Of a stretch of DNA of 20,279 nt, positions 7,996-15,676 are shown piece by piece. This DNA is from DASWRT01 sp036403035 (lineage in GTDB: Bacteria > Pseudomonadota > Alphaproteobacteria > ATCC43930 > CGMCC-115725). The stretch lies in contig DASWRT010000296.1 in NCBI GenBank assembly GCA_036403035.1, positions 1 through 20,279 of the forward strand. Direction: 5' to 3'. The notes under the pieces were generated by a model. That model was not told the origin of the DNA. It searched no databases and saw only the letters and a program-made list of their open reading frames with translations. Both the position numbers and the translations under genes were made by a program. Position 1 is the stretch's first letter. Each line of letters begins with the position of its first letter.

Positions 7996-8104
7996 GAGAG
8001 CCCCGCCTCGACCCGATGAGCATGCCGTCGGCCGGGCAATGCCGTCCGGCCGAACGGATCACCCATAGATATGACGGGCGGCGCGGGCTGTCCATGACGC
8101 GGAT

Positions 8105-8146
8105 AGGGCCGTCGCGGCGGTGCAGCATTGCATCCGCGACGGCCCT
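8105..8146 (-). terminator. Large hairpin after the hydrazine operon, terminator-like
   Basis: A perfect 13-bp stem has arms 8105-8117 (AGGGCCGTCGCGG) and 8134-8146. The loop contains a second TGCA/TGCA pairing. It lies 50 bp past the last stop codon of the operon, where a terminator is expected. There is no T tract after it on the minus strand, so intrinsic termination is uncertain. Confidence 0.5.
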
Positions 8147-8195
8147 CGTCCGCAGGCGGCGGGATGGGAGTGAAGAACGGGTTCGCCGGTCGACG

Positions 8196-10073
8196 CTACT
8201 GCGCCGCCATCAGCAGCGCCTCGTCGTGCACATCGAGGCATTCGGCGGCCGCGCGATGCGCGTCGGCGAAGGCCCGTGAATAGGCGCCGCTCGACGGCAC
8301 GTAATGGTTGTAGTACGTCCCTCCCTCGACGTTCGGTCCGAAGATCCACATCGCTTTCGCGACGGTATCGGGCGGTCCCACGGGATGGCCGTTCGTATCG
8401 ATGTCGATCCCGTCGAGGCCCGCCGTCGCGCATCTCGGCCGGATGAGCGCGGCGCGGTGCAGGCTCGCCAGGACGGGGGAGTCCGTGGCGATCAGCCCGG
8501 CGCTGTCCAGCCTTGCCTTGACGACGCGGTCGACCCTCCGGGAAGCGCCGCCGTCGGCAACGAGGGTGACGCCGTCCCGCCCTTGGATTACCGCCGGATT
8601 GACGCCGGGAAAGAACTCCACAACGCCCGCATTGGCCAGCGCGAGGAGATCTTCGTGACGCTCCTTCTGCGGCCCGGCCACGAGGCGGCAGACGAGTTGC
8701 GAATAGGTCGTATGGAAAACCGCGTGCGACCGTTCGTCGAGGCCGCGATGGTTCACGATGTCGCGCAAGGTGTCGCGCAGCTCGCGCCAGACCTCCAAGG
8801 CGGCCTTGATCGGGCTCCTCGACAATCCCTTGACGCTTTCCAGGAGGTCGAACCGGATGAAATGCTGCACCCACTCGACATAGGCGTCGCCGGACAGTCC
8901 CTCGGGCGCGGCGACGAGAAGGTAGTCCTCGGGCGAAAACGCGCCGTAGCGCATTTCTAGGTCGGCGAGAGCCTCATCGAGATCGCCCGCGTCATACGCC
9001 GCGGCCAGCCGCTCGCGAACCCATGCCGCGGCCGGCATCGACGTATCGGCGCCGAACAGGTTGGCGCTCACGATGTAGTAGGCGGCGCGCATCTCATGCT
9101 TTATCAGCGGCAGGATTTCGGCTTCGAAATCGAGCCTTCCGTCCGCCGTCCGTCTGCGCAGACGCGCGATGGTCGCCGGCGTGAGGAACACCGGCTGGTG
9201 CCTCTTGCGGTCGACCGTCGTGTTCGGCCGCGTGTAGAACGGCAGCCCGGTCCGCGAGAAGACGACGATCCGCGGCTCTCGACCGGACGGCTCGTACGTC
9301 CGGACTCCGCTCGCCGAGCGGACCTGTCGTCCGCCCCGGCCGACCGAGAGGGCGGCGATCACGTCCATCGCGGCGAGCCCCAGGCCCGCGACGCCGACCG
9401 TCTCGCCCGGAGCGACGGCGTCCACCGCCTTCGGCAGCGGATAGGGAGCGCAGACATCCGTGGCGGCGCCGGAATTCCCGCGCCGCCCGGTGTGCCCGAG
9501 CGAGACGAAGAGCTTCGCGACGGTTTCCTCGGTCCCCGTTTCGCCGCGCAGGACGAACGAGACCGGCTCCGTGTAGGGGATGACCTCGATCGCGCGTTCG
9601 CGGTGGATCCGCACCGTCACGTTGTGCGGAAGCTCCCGCATCAGATACCGGAACGTCCACTGAAGATATTCGCCGAGAAGCCGCCTGGGCAGAAAATCCG
9701 TCTCGGCGACCGGTCTGCCGCCCTCCGCGCACGGCACCCCGTCATCGTCGACGCGGATGTCCTGCATGACGCACCAGTCGAAGAAGCTGGGGCCGGGACG
9801 TTCCTCTCTCGCGCCGATCGCCGCGCGGTCGGGAAACATGGAGAGCTGGCAGGCGATGGTGTTGAGCATCAGGTAATCCGGCTGGCCGAGCCAATGCACG
9901 CCGGTGCCCGGTTCGTTCGGCTCGAAGACGACGACGTCGAACCGGCGCTCCGGCGCAAGGGGAGCCAGCGCCAGGATACGTTCGAGGAGCGTCAGGCCGC
10001 GCGACCCCAATCCTACGATGCCGATACTCAGCGAGGCGGCGCGGGCTTCGCTCCGTGCGAACGCCATCACCAT
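8196..10073 (-). CDS. FAD/NAD(P)-binding protein of the PF13454 (NAD_binding_9) type, function unknown
   Basis: This is a large flavoprotein-like protein of about 625 residues. The N-terminal dinucleotide motif SIGIVGLGSRGLTLLE (Gly21, Gly23, Gly26) and DVVVFEPNEPGTGVHW are typical of PF13454 proteins. So are YLMLNTIACQLSMFPD and FVSLGHTGRRG. A second nucleotide-binding turn, VGVAGLGLAAMDVI, lies at about 226-239. The reaction is not known to me. In this operon it may be a late oxidoreductase. I chose the ATG at 10073 because GGAGAGGA sits just upstream; ATG 10067 is also in frame. The start overlaps the TGA of the SbnA-SbnB fusion by 7 bases, so translation is coupled. Confidence 0.82.
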   Translation of the reverse strand: MVMAFARSEARAASLSIGIVGLGSRGLTLLERILALAPLAPERRFDVVVFEPNEPGTGVHWLGQPDYLMLNTIACQLSMFPDRAAIGAREERPGPSFFDWCVMQDIRVDDDGVPCAEGGRPVAETDFLPRRLLGEYLQWTFRYLMRELPHNVTVRIHRERAIEVIPYTEPVSFVLRGETGTEETVAKLFVSLGHTGRRGNSGAATDVCAPYPLPKAVDAVAPGETVGVAGLGLAAMDVIAALSVGRGGRQVRSASGVRTYEPSGREPRIVVFSRTGLPFYTRPNTTVDRKRHQPVFLTPATIARLRRRTADGRLDFEAEILPLIKHEMRAAYYIVSANLFGADTSMPAAAWVRERLAAAYDAGDLDEALADLEMRYGAFSPEDYLLVAAPEGLSGDAYVEWVQHFIRFDLLESVKGLSRSPIKAALEVWRELRDTLRDIVNHRGLDERSHAVFHTTYSQLVCRLVAGPQKERHEDLLALANAGVVEFFPGVNPAVIQGRDGVTLVADGGASRRVDRVVKARLDSAGLIATDSPVLASLHRAALIRPRCATAGLDGIDIDTNGHPVGPPDTVAKAMWIFGPNVEGGTYYNHYVPSSGAYSRAFADAHRAAAECLDVHDEALLMAAQ

Positions 10074-12103
10074 CTGGTCCTCTCCGGAAAGAAGTCGGGG
10101 ATGCCGACCGCCGTGCCGCGCCTGCACGCTTCGTCGAACACGTGCTTGCCCACGGCGAGGTCGAGCACGCCCAGCCCGAAGGGCGAAAAGATCAGCGGGC
10201 GGGAACGGTCGACGGCGATCTCGCCCCGCATCAGTCCGGCGAGCGTCCCGGCTATGAAGCGGCGGTGCCCGAGCTTCTGCTCCGCGAGGTGCAGCGTCGT
10301 ATTGGCCTTCAGGCAGTGATCGACGTCATCGACGATGTTCATGGCGTCGAGGACCAGATCGGGAGAAATGTCCCGCAGCGAGATATGCAGCACGATTTGG
10401 CCGGGAGCGAATTTCTCCGGCGGCACGACATAGGGAGTCGACACGTTCGTCGCAAAGACGACGACGTTCGAGCGCAGCGCTTCCGCCCGGTTCTCCTGAA
10501 GAGAAACCCTTCCGGAGGTCTTGTCCGCCGCATGCTTCCTGAATGCTTCGGCGGACTGCCGGTCGAGGTCGTGAATATAGACCGTTTCGAACTTCCATCC
10601 GTCCGCGACGAACATGTCGAATATGTTCCTCGCGATGACGCCGGCGCCGACGAACGTGACGGCGGGCGCCTCCCGGCGATGCCCGTTCAGCCAGTTCGCG
10701 GCCAGGACCGCCGAGGCGGACGTGCGCACCGCGCTGATCTGCGACGCCTCGAGGCATGCGAACGGGTAGCCCGTCTCGGTGTCGTTCAGCACCAGCGTCG
10801 CGGATGCTCTGGCGATCCCGGCCTTGATGTTCTCCGGGAAGCTGGCGATCCACTTGATGCCGCTGACGTTGATATCGCTGCCGATCGTCGCCGGCAGGGC
10901 GATGATGCGGTTGGCCGGCTTGTCCGGGAAGCGCAGGAAATAGCTGTCGGGATTGACGGTCTGTCCATCGTGATGCGCGAGATAGGCGGCCTCGACGCAG
11001 GCGATGCTTTTTTCGGGCGCCTCGGAAAGGATCGCGTGAGCCGCCGCTCCCGAGACGACATGGAACTGGTGTCTTGCCGGCTTGGCGGAAGCCGCGGCCT
11101 GCTGCTGCTCCTGCGGCCATGACGGCAACGGGTGGCGCTCGACCTGTGCGATGCTCTTCGTCAGGCTCTTGTCGCCGAAATGTCCGCCGGCCCAGTCGTC
11201 GTCATAGACCGTGTCGAGATATCGCTCGCCGAAGTCCGGCGAGATCGCGACGACCACCGCATTCTCCGGCAAGCGGTCTCGCCAGGCATGGACGCCGGCG
11301 ACGACCGTACCCGTCGATCCGCCGGCCAGGAGACCGTTGGTCCGCGCGAGGTGGCGGCACATCGCCACCGCATCTGCCTCGGGAACCATCTCGAATCCGG
11401 AAATCCCTTCCGCGTCGAAGATCGGCGGCTGTTGGCTCGACCCGAGACCGGGGATGTAGCGCTTGCCCGGCGGGTTCCCGAAGGTGACCGATCCGACGCT
11501 GTCCACCGCGACGATCCTGGTTTCCGGCCGATGCTTCCGGAAATACTGGACGCAGCCCATCAGGGTTCCGGTCGTGCCGGCGCCGACGAAGAGGTAGTCC
11601 AGACGCGGGAACGACTCCGCGATCGACCGCGCCGTCATGCGGGCGTGAACGAGCGGATTGTTCGGGTTCCCATATTGATTGAGCCAGATGAACCGCTTGT
11701 CCCGCTCGACGGCATCCCGCACATAAGCGATCCGGGTGCCGAGATAGCCGCCGTTGTCGTCGTTCTCGGTGACGATCACGACGTTGGCGCCGAACGCCTT
11801 CATGATCTTGATGTTGTGCGCGGACGTGTTCGGATCGACCACACAGGTGAAATCCAGGCCGCGCTCGGCGCAGATCATGCTGAGCGCAACGCCGAGATTT
11901 CCCGATGAGGATTCGATCAGGATCGTGTCTTCTTTAATCAGGCCTCGTGCCTCAAGATCCCCGATGAGTCCCAAGGCGGTCTTCAGCTTGACCGAGCCGG
12001 CGGGGTTCATCGCCTCCAGCTTCAAATGGAAATTACTCAAGCCAAGGTGTTTTACCTTCAAGAACACCTTGTCATGGATAATGTCGGAAATTCGCTCGTA
12101 CAC
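10067..12103 (-). CDS. SbnA-SbnB fusion: N-(2-amino-2-carboxyethyl)-L-glutamate synthase plus dehydrogenase (L-2,3-diaminopropionate synthesis)
   Basis: In Staphylococcus aureus, SbnA (PLP-dependent, cysteine-synthase fold) joins O-phosphoserine and glutamate. SbnB (NAD-dependent, ornithine-cyclodeaminase fold) then oxidises the adduct to L-2,3-diaminopropionate and 2-oxoglutarate. Here both are one protein of 678 residues. Residues 1 to ~315 are SbnA-like: NPAGSVKLKTA with the PLP lysine Lys39, SSSGNLG at 65-71, and AGGSTGT at 260-266. A Gln/Ala-rich linker lies at ~325-343. SbnB follows from ~345: FHVVSGA, VNPDSYFLRFPD, GIKWIASFPENI, TGYPFACLEAS, and the Rossmann motif VTFVGAGVIARNI. The frame opens at 12181, but the GTG at 12103 has a strong AGAGGAG six bases upstream and matches the usual CysK-family start. 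It is fifth-to-sixth in the operon, 49 bp after the N-hydroxylase gene. Confidence 0.93.
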   Translation of the reverse strand: MYERISDIIHDKVFLKVKHLGLSNFHLKLEAMNPAGSVKLKTALGLIGDLEARGLIKEDTILIESSSGNLGVALSMICAERGLDFTCVVDPNTSAHNIKIMKAFGANVVIVTENDDNGGYLGTRIAYVRDAVERDKRFIWLNQYGNPNNPLVHARMTARSIAESFPRLDYLFVGAGTTGTLMGCVQYFRKHRPETRIVAVDSVGSVTFGNPPGKRYIPGLGSSQQPPIFDAEGISGFEMVPEADAVAMCRHLARTNGLLAGGSTGTVVAGVHAWRDRLPENAVVVAISPDFGERYLDTVYDDDWAGGHFGDKSLTKSIAQVERHPLPSWPQEQQQAAASAKPARHQFHVVSGAAAHAILSEAPEKSIACVEAAYLAHHDGQTVNPDSYFLRFPDKPANRIIALPATIGSDINVSGIKWIASFPENIKAGIARASATLVLNDTETGYPFACLEASQISAVRTSASAVLAANWLNGHRREAPAVTFVGAGVIARNIFDMFVADGWKFETVYIHDLDRQSAEAFRKHAADKTSGRVSLQENRAEALRSNVVVFATNVSTPYVVPPEKFAPGQIVLHISLRDISPDLVLDAMNIVDDVDHCLKANTTLHLAEQKLGHRRFIAGTLAGLMRGEIAVDRSRPLIFSPFGLGVLDLAVGKHVFDEACRRGTAVGIPDFFPERTRW

Positions 12104-12152
12104 GGGCGTCTCCTCTGAGATTTGAAGCCGAACCGGAAGAGATTCGGCTGTT

Positions 12153-13340
12153 CTATTTTCCTCGCGACGCGACGATGGCATTCAGGATGCGTTCGGATCG
12201 CAAAGCCATCAGCGAGAAGGGCTGGGCGTCGCTGATGCCGTGCATGCGCTCGGAAAGCCCGTTCATGAAGATGCTGACGCCCGTATCGCCGGTGAGTTTG
12301 ACGCGACAGTCGCGGTCGATGTCGACCGCGCCGTCCTCGTTGAAGGATAGCCAAGGGACCAACAGCGCGAACAGCGGCGGGATGCGCGGCTGGTCGTATC
12401 CCGTCGCCAGGACGATGCCGTCGACATCGAAGGTGGACTCCTCGTTGCCGACGATGTTGCGGACCGTCACCGCATAGCCCGAGGGCGCTTTCGCAATGGC
12501 TGCCGCCTGACTATGAATGATTGTGCGAAGACCTTCCAGCCCCTGGACGTTTCTTTCGTAAAGGACCGAATGGAGTGCACGGCCTTCGGGAGCGGCAGCG
12601 GGATCGGACTGCGCGGCCGTGAACCCGCCCGACCGGTGCAGCGACCGGACGGCGATCCCGTCCCCTCTTCCCAGCAGATCGGCCGCCGCCGTGCAGGCGC
12701 TTCGTCCCGATCCGACGACGAGCCATCGTTTCGGAAACGGCCCGCCCTGCAACGCACCGATGCGCGTCAGGTATTCGGAGCTATGGAAGACATGAGACCC
12801 GAGATGATCCTGGAAGAGCGCGGGTATCCTCGGGCTGACGCCGTCGGAAACCACCAGGGTCCGGGTCCGCACGACGCCGCTGCTCGTGGCGATCCGGAGG
12901 TGGGTCAGCACGCCTTCGGACAGCCCCGGCAGGATTTCGGTGACCGGTTCGCCGTAATGCACGTCAGCCGCCAGCCGCTCCGCGGCCCAGCCGACGTAAT
13001 CCGACCATTCCAGCCGGCTGGCCGAGCGCCCAAGTAGCCCGAGCCCGTGGAGCCGCCCTTTTTCCTTCAGGTACATGGCGAAGGAAAACCGGCTGCGCGG
13101 GTTGCGCGGCGTGACCAGATCGCCGAACACATGATGGCCGGCGTCGGTGCCCGGCAGGAGAAGCTCCGGCGGAAGGCATGGCCGCGACGCCCTCTCCAGG
13201 AACACGACCGAGCCGGCCGCGCCGCGCCCCTGTTCCTCGTCCGCATCCGCGACGGCGCACGCGAAGGAGATGCCGGCCGGTCCGAAGCCAATCCCCACCA
13301 CGTCCGCCTCGGCCGTCTTCGGAAAACCCTGCTTCATCAT
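12153..13340 (-). CDS. FAD-dependent amino-acid N-monooxygenase (lysine/ornithine N-hydroxylase family, Spb38-like)
   Basis: Enzymes of this family use FAD, NADPH and O2 to hydroxylate the side-chain amine of lysine or ornithine. The 395 residues show the FAD motif DVVGIGFGPAGIS at about 13-25, LLLPGTDAGHHVF and DLVTPRNPRSRFSFAMYL. They also show the NADPH motif VVGSGRSACTAAADLL, ATGYDQPRIPPL, and the C-terminal HGISDAQPFSLMALRSERI. In hydrazine pathways the N-hydroxy amino acid it makes is the substrate of the cupin/MetRS-like hydrazine synthetase, encoded upstream here. The substrate could be lysine, ornithine or, given the neighbouring enzyme, diaminopropionate; the sequence does not decide. 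The start ATG at 13340 (or 13337) follows GGAG. A 167-bp non-coding gap separates it from the binding-protein gene. Confidence 0.88.
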   Translation of the reverse strand: MMKQGFPKTAEADVVGIGFGPAGISFACAVADADEEQGRGAAGSVVFLERASRPCLPPELLLPGTDAGHHVFGDLVTPRNPRSRFSFAMYLKEKGRLHGLGLLGRSASRLEWSDYVGWAAERLAADVHYGEPVTEILPGLSEGVLTHLRIATSSGVVRTRTLVVSDGVSPRIPALFQDHLGSHVFHSSEYLTRIGALQGGPFPKRWLVVGSGRSACTAAADLLGRGDGIAVRSLHRSGGFTAAQSDPAAAPEGRALHSVLYERNVQGLEGLRTIIHSQAAAIAKAPSGYAVTVRNIVGNEESTFDVDGIVLATGYDQPRIPPLFALLVPWLSFNEDGAVDIDRDCRVKLTGDTGVSIFMNGLSERMHGISDAQPFSLMALRSERILNAIVASRGK

Positions 13341-13507
13341 CGTCTCCGCGTTTGCACTCGCTGATGCCTCCTGATTTCCGCGGACGAACGGGACCGGTGC
13401 TCTCGCTTCGGCAAAATGGAAGCGGAACGTGCGCGTCAGGACGGCATCGCATACAGAAGAAGGGGCGTTCGGACCGTCGTGACAGTCGGCGGCGACGGTC
13501 CCGTTTC

Positions 13508-14473
13508 CTAATCCGACATGATTTGAATCGCCTCCAGGCGGTGATTGCCGCGGGGCTCCCAAATGGCATGGGGAGGATTACGGCGTTCGCCCTCCGCGAA
13601 CGACACGGCGCCGACCACGGTCGGAAACTGCCCGGTCCGGACGGCCTCCACCCGGTCGCCCTCCCATCCGGCAAGCTGGGCTGCGATCGACATCCCCGCG
13701 ACGGTTTCGAGGAAATAGACGTCGGGCTCTTCGCCGAACGACGCGCGGTGCGCCCTGGAGATGGCGGAAGCCTCGTCGATCATCGACGCCGCGGCGAAGC
13801 CGATGATGCTCAGTTCGCCCGGATCGTCCATATCGGCCAGGACCTTCGGCGAGGCGGCGTCGTCGGTCAGGACGATCGGCCCGCCATAGCCCTCGGCCCT
13901 TTTCCCGATCACGTAATCCGCGCTCGCTTTCAGGCGACCGGCGAAAATCAGGGCGTCCGCCGAGAAGGATTCGTCCACCAGATGCAGCAGCATCCGCTTC
14001 GCCTGATCGCGTATTTCATCGGCCAGCATGATCCCGTGCAGGCTCGTATCGCTCTCGACCGAAAGCCTCGTCCATCCCTTGCGCTGGACATACGTGACGA
14101 GGCGCTTTGCGAGCAGGGAGTCGGAAGGACAGATGCGGAAGGCGTTGCTCTTGCCGCGCGTGACCTTGCTTGCCGTCGCGGCCGGCAGGAGCAACGGGAT
14201 GTTGTGCCGCGCATAGATCTCCGACGCGGACATCGCGGAGTCCGACGAAAAGTGCCCGACGACGACTTCCACCCCGTTCCCGACGAAATAGTCGGCGACC
14301 TCGAGCGCACGCTTCGGCGAGGCGCCGTCGTCGGCGAAGACGAAGTCCATCTTCGCGACCTCCGGCATCTCGTTGATCGAGAGGGTGATGCCCCGCAGGA
14401 ACGTCCGCGAGTGCGCCGTCTCGTTCGCATTGAGCAAGGCCGACAGGCCGACTTTCAGTTTCTTGGCTGGCAT
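13508..14473 (-). CDS. LivJ-like (periplasmic-binding-protein type 1) ligand-binding protein without signal peptide
   Basis: The 321 residues have the type 1 binding-protein fold of branched-chain amino acid receptors (Peripla_BP_6). Visible elements are LKVGLSALLNANETAHSRTF, VEVVVGHFSSDSAMSASEIY, HNIPLLLPAATASKVT and IVLTDDAASPKVL. The start is fixed: the codon before the ATG is the TGA stop of the DAO gene in the same frame, so no signal peptide can be added upstream. The N-terminus MPAKKLKVGLSA is the first strand of the fold itself. The protein should therefore stay in the cytoplasm and cannot be an ordinary ABC-importer receptor. It may sense or carry an amino acid or the product, as AmiC does; that is inference. 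GAGG lies eight bases before the ATG. Confidence 0.83.
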   Translation of the reverse strand: MPAKKLKVGLSALLNANETAHSRTFLRGITLSINEMPEVAKMDFVFADDGASPKRALEVADYFVGNGVEVVVGHFSSDSAMSASEIYARHNIPLLLPAATASKVTRGKSNAFRICPSDSLLAKRLVTYVQRKGWTRLSVESDTSLHGIMLADEIRDQAKRMLLHLVDESFSADALIFAGRLKASADYVIGKRAEGYGGPIVLTDDAASPKVLADMDDPGELSIIGFAAASMIDEASAISRAHRASFGEEPDVYFLETVAGMSIAAQLAGWEGDRVEAVRTGQFPTVVGAVSFAEGERRNPPHAIWEPRGNHRLEAIQIMSD

Positions 14474-15631
14474 TCAAGCGACCTCGCTGGAACGTGGCGT
14501 TGCGGAACCGCTCAGCCGCCCAGGGGCGAACGGCGCCAGAAGATCTTCCCGGCCGGCGGCCGGCGGCCGGCGGCCGAGGCGCTCGGCGATCTGCCGCGCG
14601 GCGTGCAAGGCGATGCCCGGCGCGAGCTTGTAGCCGATGCCGGACAGCCCGGCGGCCACGTACCGGGGATCGTCTTCGCCCAGGAAACCGATCGCCGGCC
14701 TGCCATCCGCCGTATAGGAATCGAGGCCCGGCAGGACGTCGAAGACCGGCCCGTTCTCCTGCCGCCCGCTCAGTTCGCTCAAGCGGCGCAGCGCGTCCCT
14801 GTCCTCCCCGCCGAGCGGCGGGCCGAGTTCCTCAGGCATCGATGCAGCCTGCCGGACCTGCGGTCCGACACCGACATGCACGAGGTTTCCCGCGAGCGGG
14901 ACCGCATAGGTTCCGGCCACGATGTCGATGACCGGTAGGGATAGCGGCCGGGACGCGAACAGCCGGACCAGGGGAATGGTACGGGTATGGAGCCCTAGTT
15001 CCGGCAGCAGGGAGGCGCTCCAGGCGCCGGCCGCGAGGACGACGATTTCAGCGTCGATCGCCCCCTGGTTCAGGATCAGGCGTGCACCTCCCTTCTCCCG
15101 TCCGACGTGCTTCACCCATGCGTTTTCGAGAACGGCGCCGCCGCCGCTCCGCACGAAGTTCGCCATCAGTCTGACCGATGCGCGGACGTCGCTGGCGCCG
15201 CCTCGAGGCTCGTAGAGCACGACGCGGTCCGGCCGCGCGTCGAGGAAGTTGGTCACGCGCCGGACGTCGTCGCCCGCGAGCAGGCCCATCGGGTATTCGT
15301 TCGATGAATACTGCGTCGCGGCCTTCCCCAGGGCGTCCGCCGCCGACGGCGCGTCGGCGTAGATCACGCCGCCGCGCTTGATCGTCGGATCGAAAACCCG
15401 GCCGAACCGGGTCGAGCCGAGACAGTCTCCCGAAGATGCCGCAAGCGCCATGATGTCGGCATCCGGGTCGTAAAGGCGGACGATGCCTTCCGAGTAGCGG
15501 CTCGCTCCCTGGCCGCCGCAGGCGCCCCGGTCGATGAGCACGGTGCGTATTCCGCCGTCGACCAGCGCGGCGGCCATCGTCGCCCCGATGATCCCGCCAC
15601 CGACGACCGCGGCTTCAAAACTCGGCTGCAT
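14474..15631 (-). CDS. DAO-type FAD-dependent oxidase (Spb39-like candidate)
   Basis: This is a glycine/D-amino-acid-oxidase-family flavoprotein of 385 residues. It has the N-terminal FAD motif AAVVGGGIIGATMAAAL at about 7-23, GGQGASRYSEGIVRLY, IVVLAAGAWSASLLPELG, and the C-terminal GRPAIGFLGEDDPRYVAAGLS that closes the FAD site. In s56-p1 biosynthesis a DAO-type enzyme oxidises the carboxymethyl-hydrazine intermediate, releasing glyoxylate and a free hydrazine; position and fold suggest the same role here. The alternative is oxidation on the other side of the hydrazine nitrogen, as in hydrazinoacetate-forming pathways. There is a 45-bp gap from the ligase gene with GGAGG about 11 bases before the ATG. 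Its stop TGA is followed directly by the ATG of the next gene, in the same frame. Confidence 0.85.
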   Translation of the reverse strand: MQPSFEAAVVGGGIIGATMAAALVDGGIRTVLIDRGACGGQGASRYSEGIVRLYDPDADIMALAASSGDCLGSTRFGRVFDPTIKRGGVIYADAPSAADALGKAATQYSSNEYPMGLLAGDDVRRVTNFLDARPDRVVLYEPRGGASDVRASVRLMANFVRSGGGAVLENAWVKHVGREKGGARLILNQGAIDAEIVVLAAGAWSASLLPELGLHTRTIPLVRLFASRPLSLPVIDIVAGTYAVPLAGNLVHVGVGPQVRQAASMPEELGPPLGGEDRDALRRLSELSGRQENGPVFDVLPGLDSYTADGRPAIGFLGEDDPRYVAAGLSGIGYKLAPGIALHAARQIAERLGRRPPAAGREDLLAPFAPGRLSGSATPRSSEVA

Positions 15632-15676
15632 CGCCCGTTTCGCCTCCGAACAGCAAAGAACAGGATCGTTGGATGG

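Noticed and set aside
10055..11122. 355-residue plus-strand open frame opposite the SbnB region
   Set aside because: Low-complexity Arg/Asp-rich translation with no domain; the minus-strand frame carries clear SbnB motifs.
10741..12103. Cysteine synthase followed by a separate ornithine cyclodeaminase
   Set aside because: The frame is continuous across both domains, and the details (GSVKLKTA, VNPDSYFLRFPD, TGYPFACLE) are those of SbnA and SbnB.
10067..13340. Siderophore cluster (staphyloferrin B or aerobactin type) based on SbnA/SbnB and an IucD/PvdA-like hydroxylase
   Set aside because: No IucA/IucC-type synthetase, NRPS, TonB receptor or siderophore exporter is present, and the cupin/MetRS-like/DAO set points to N-N bond formation instead.
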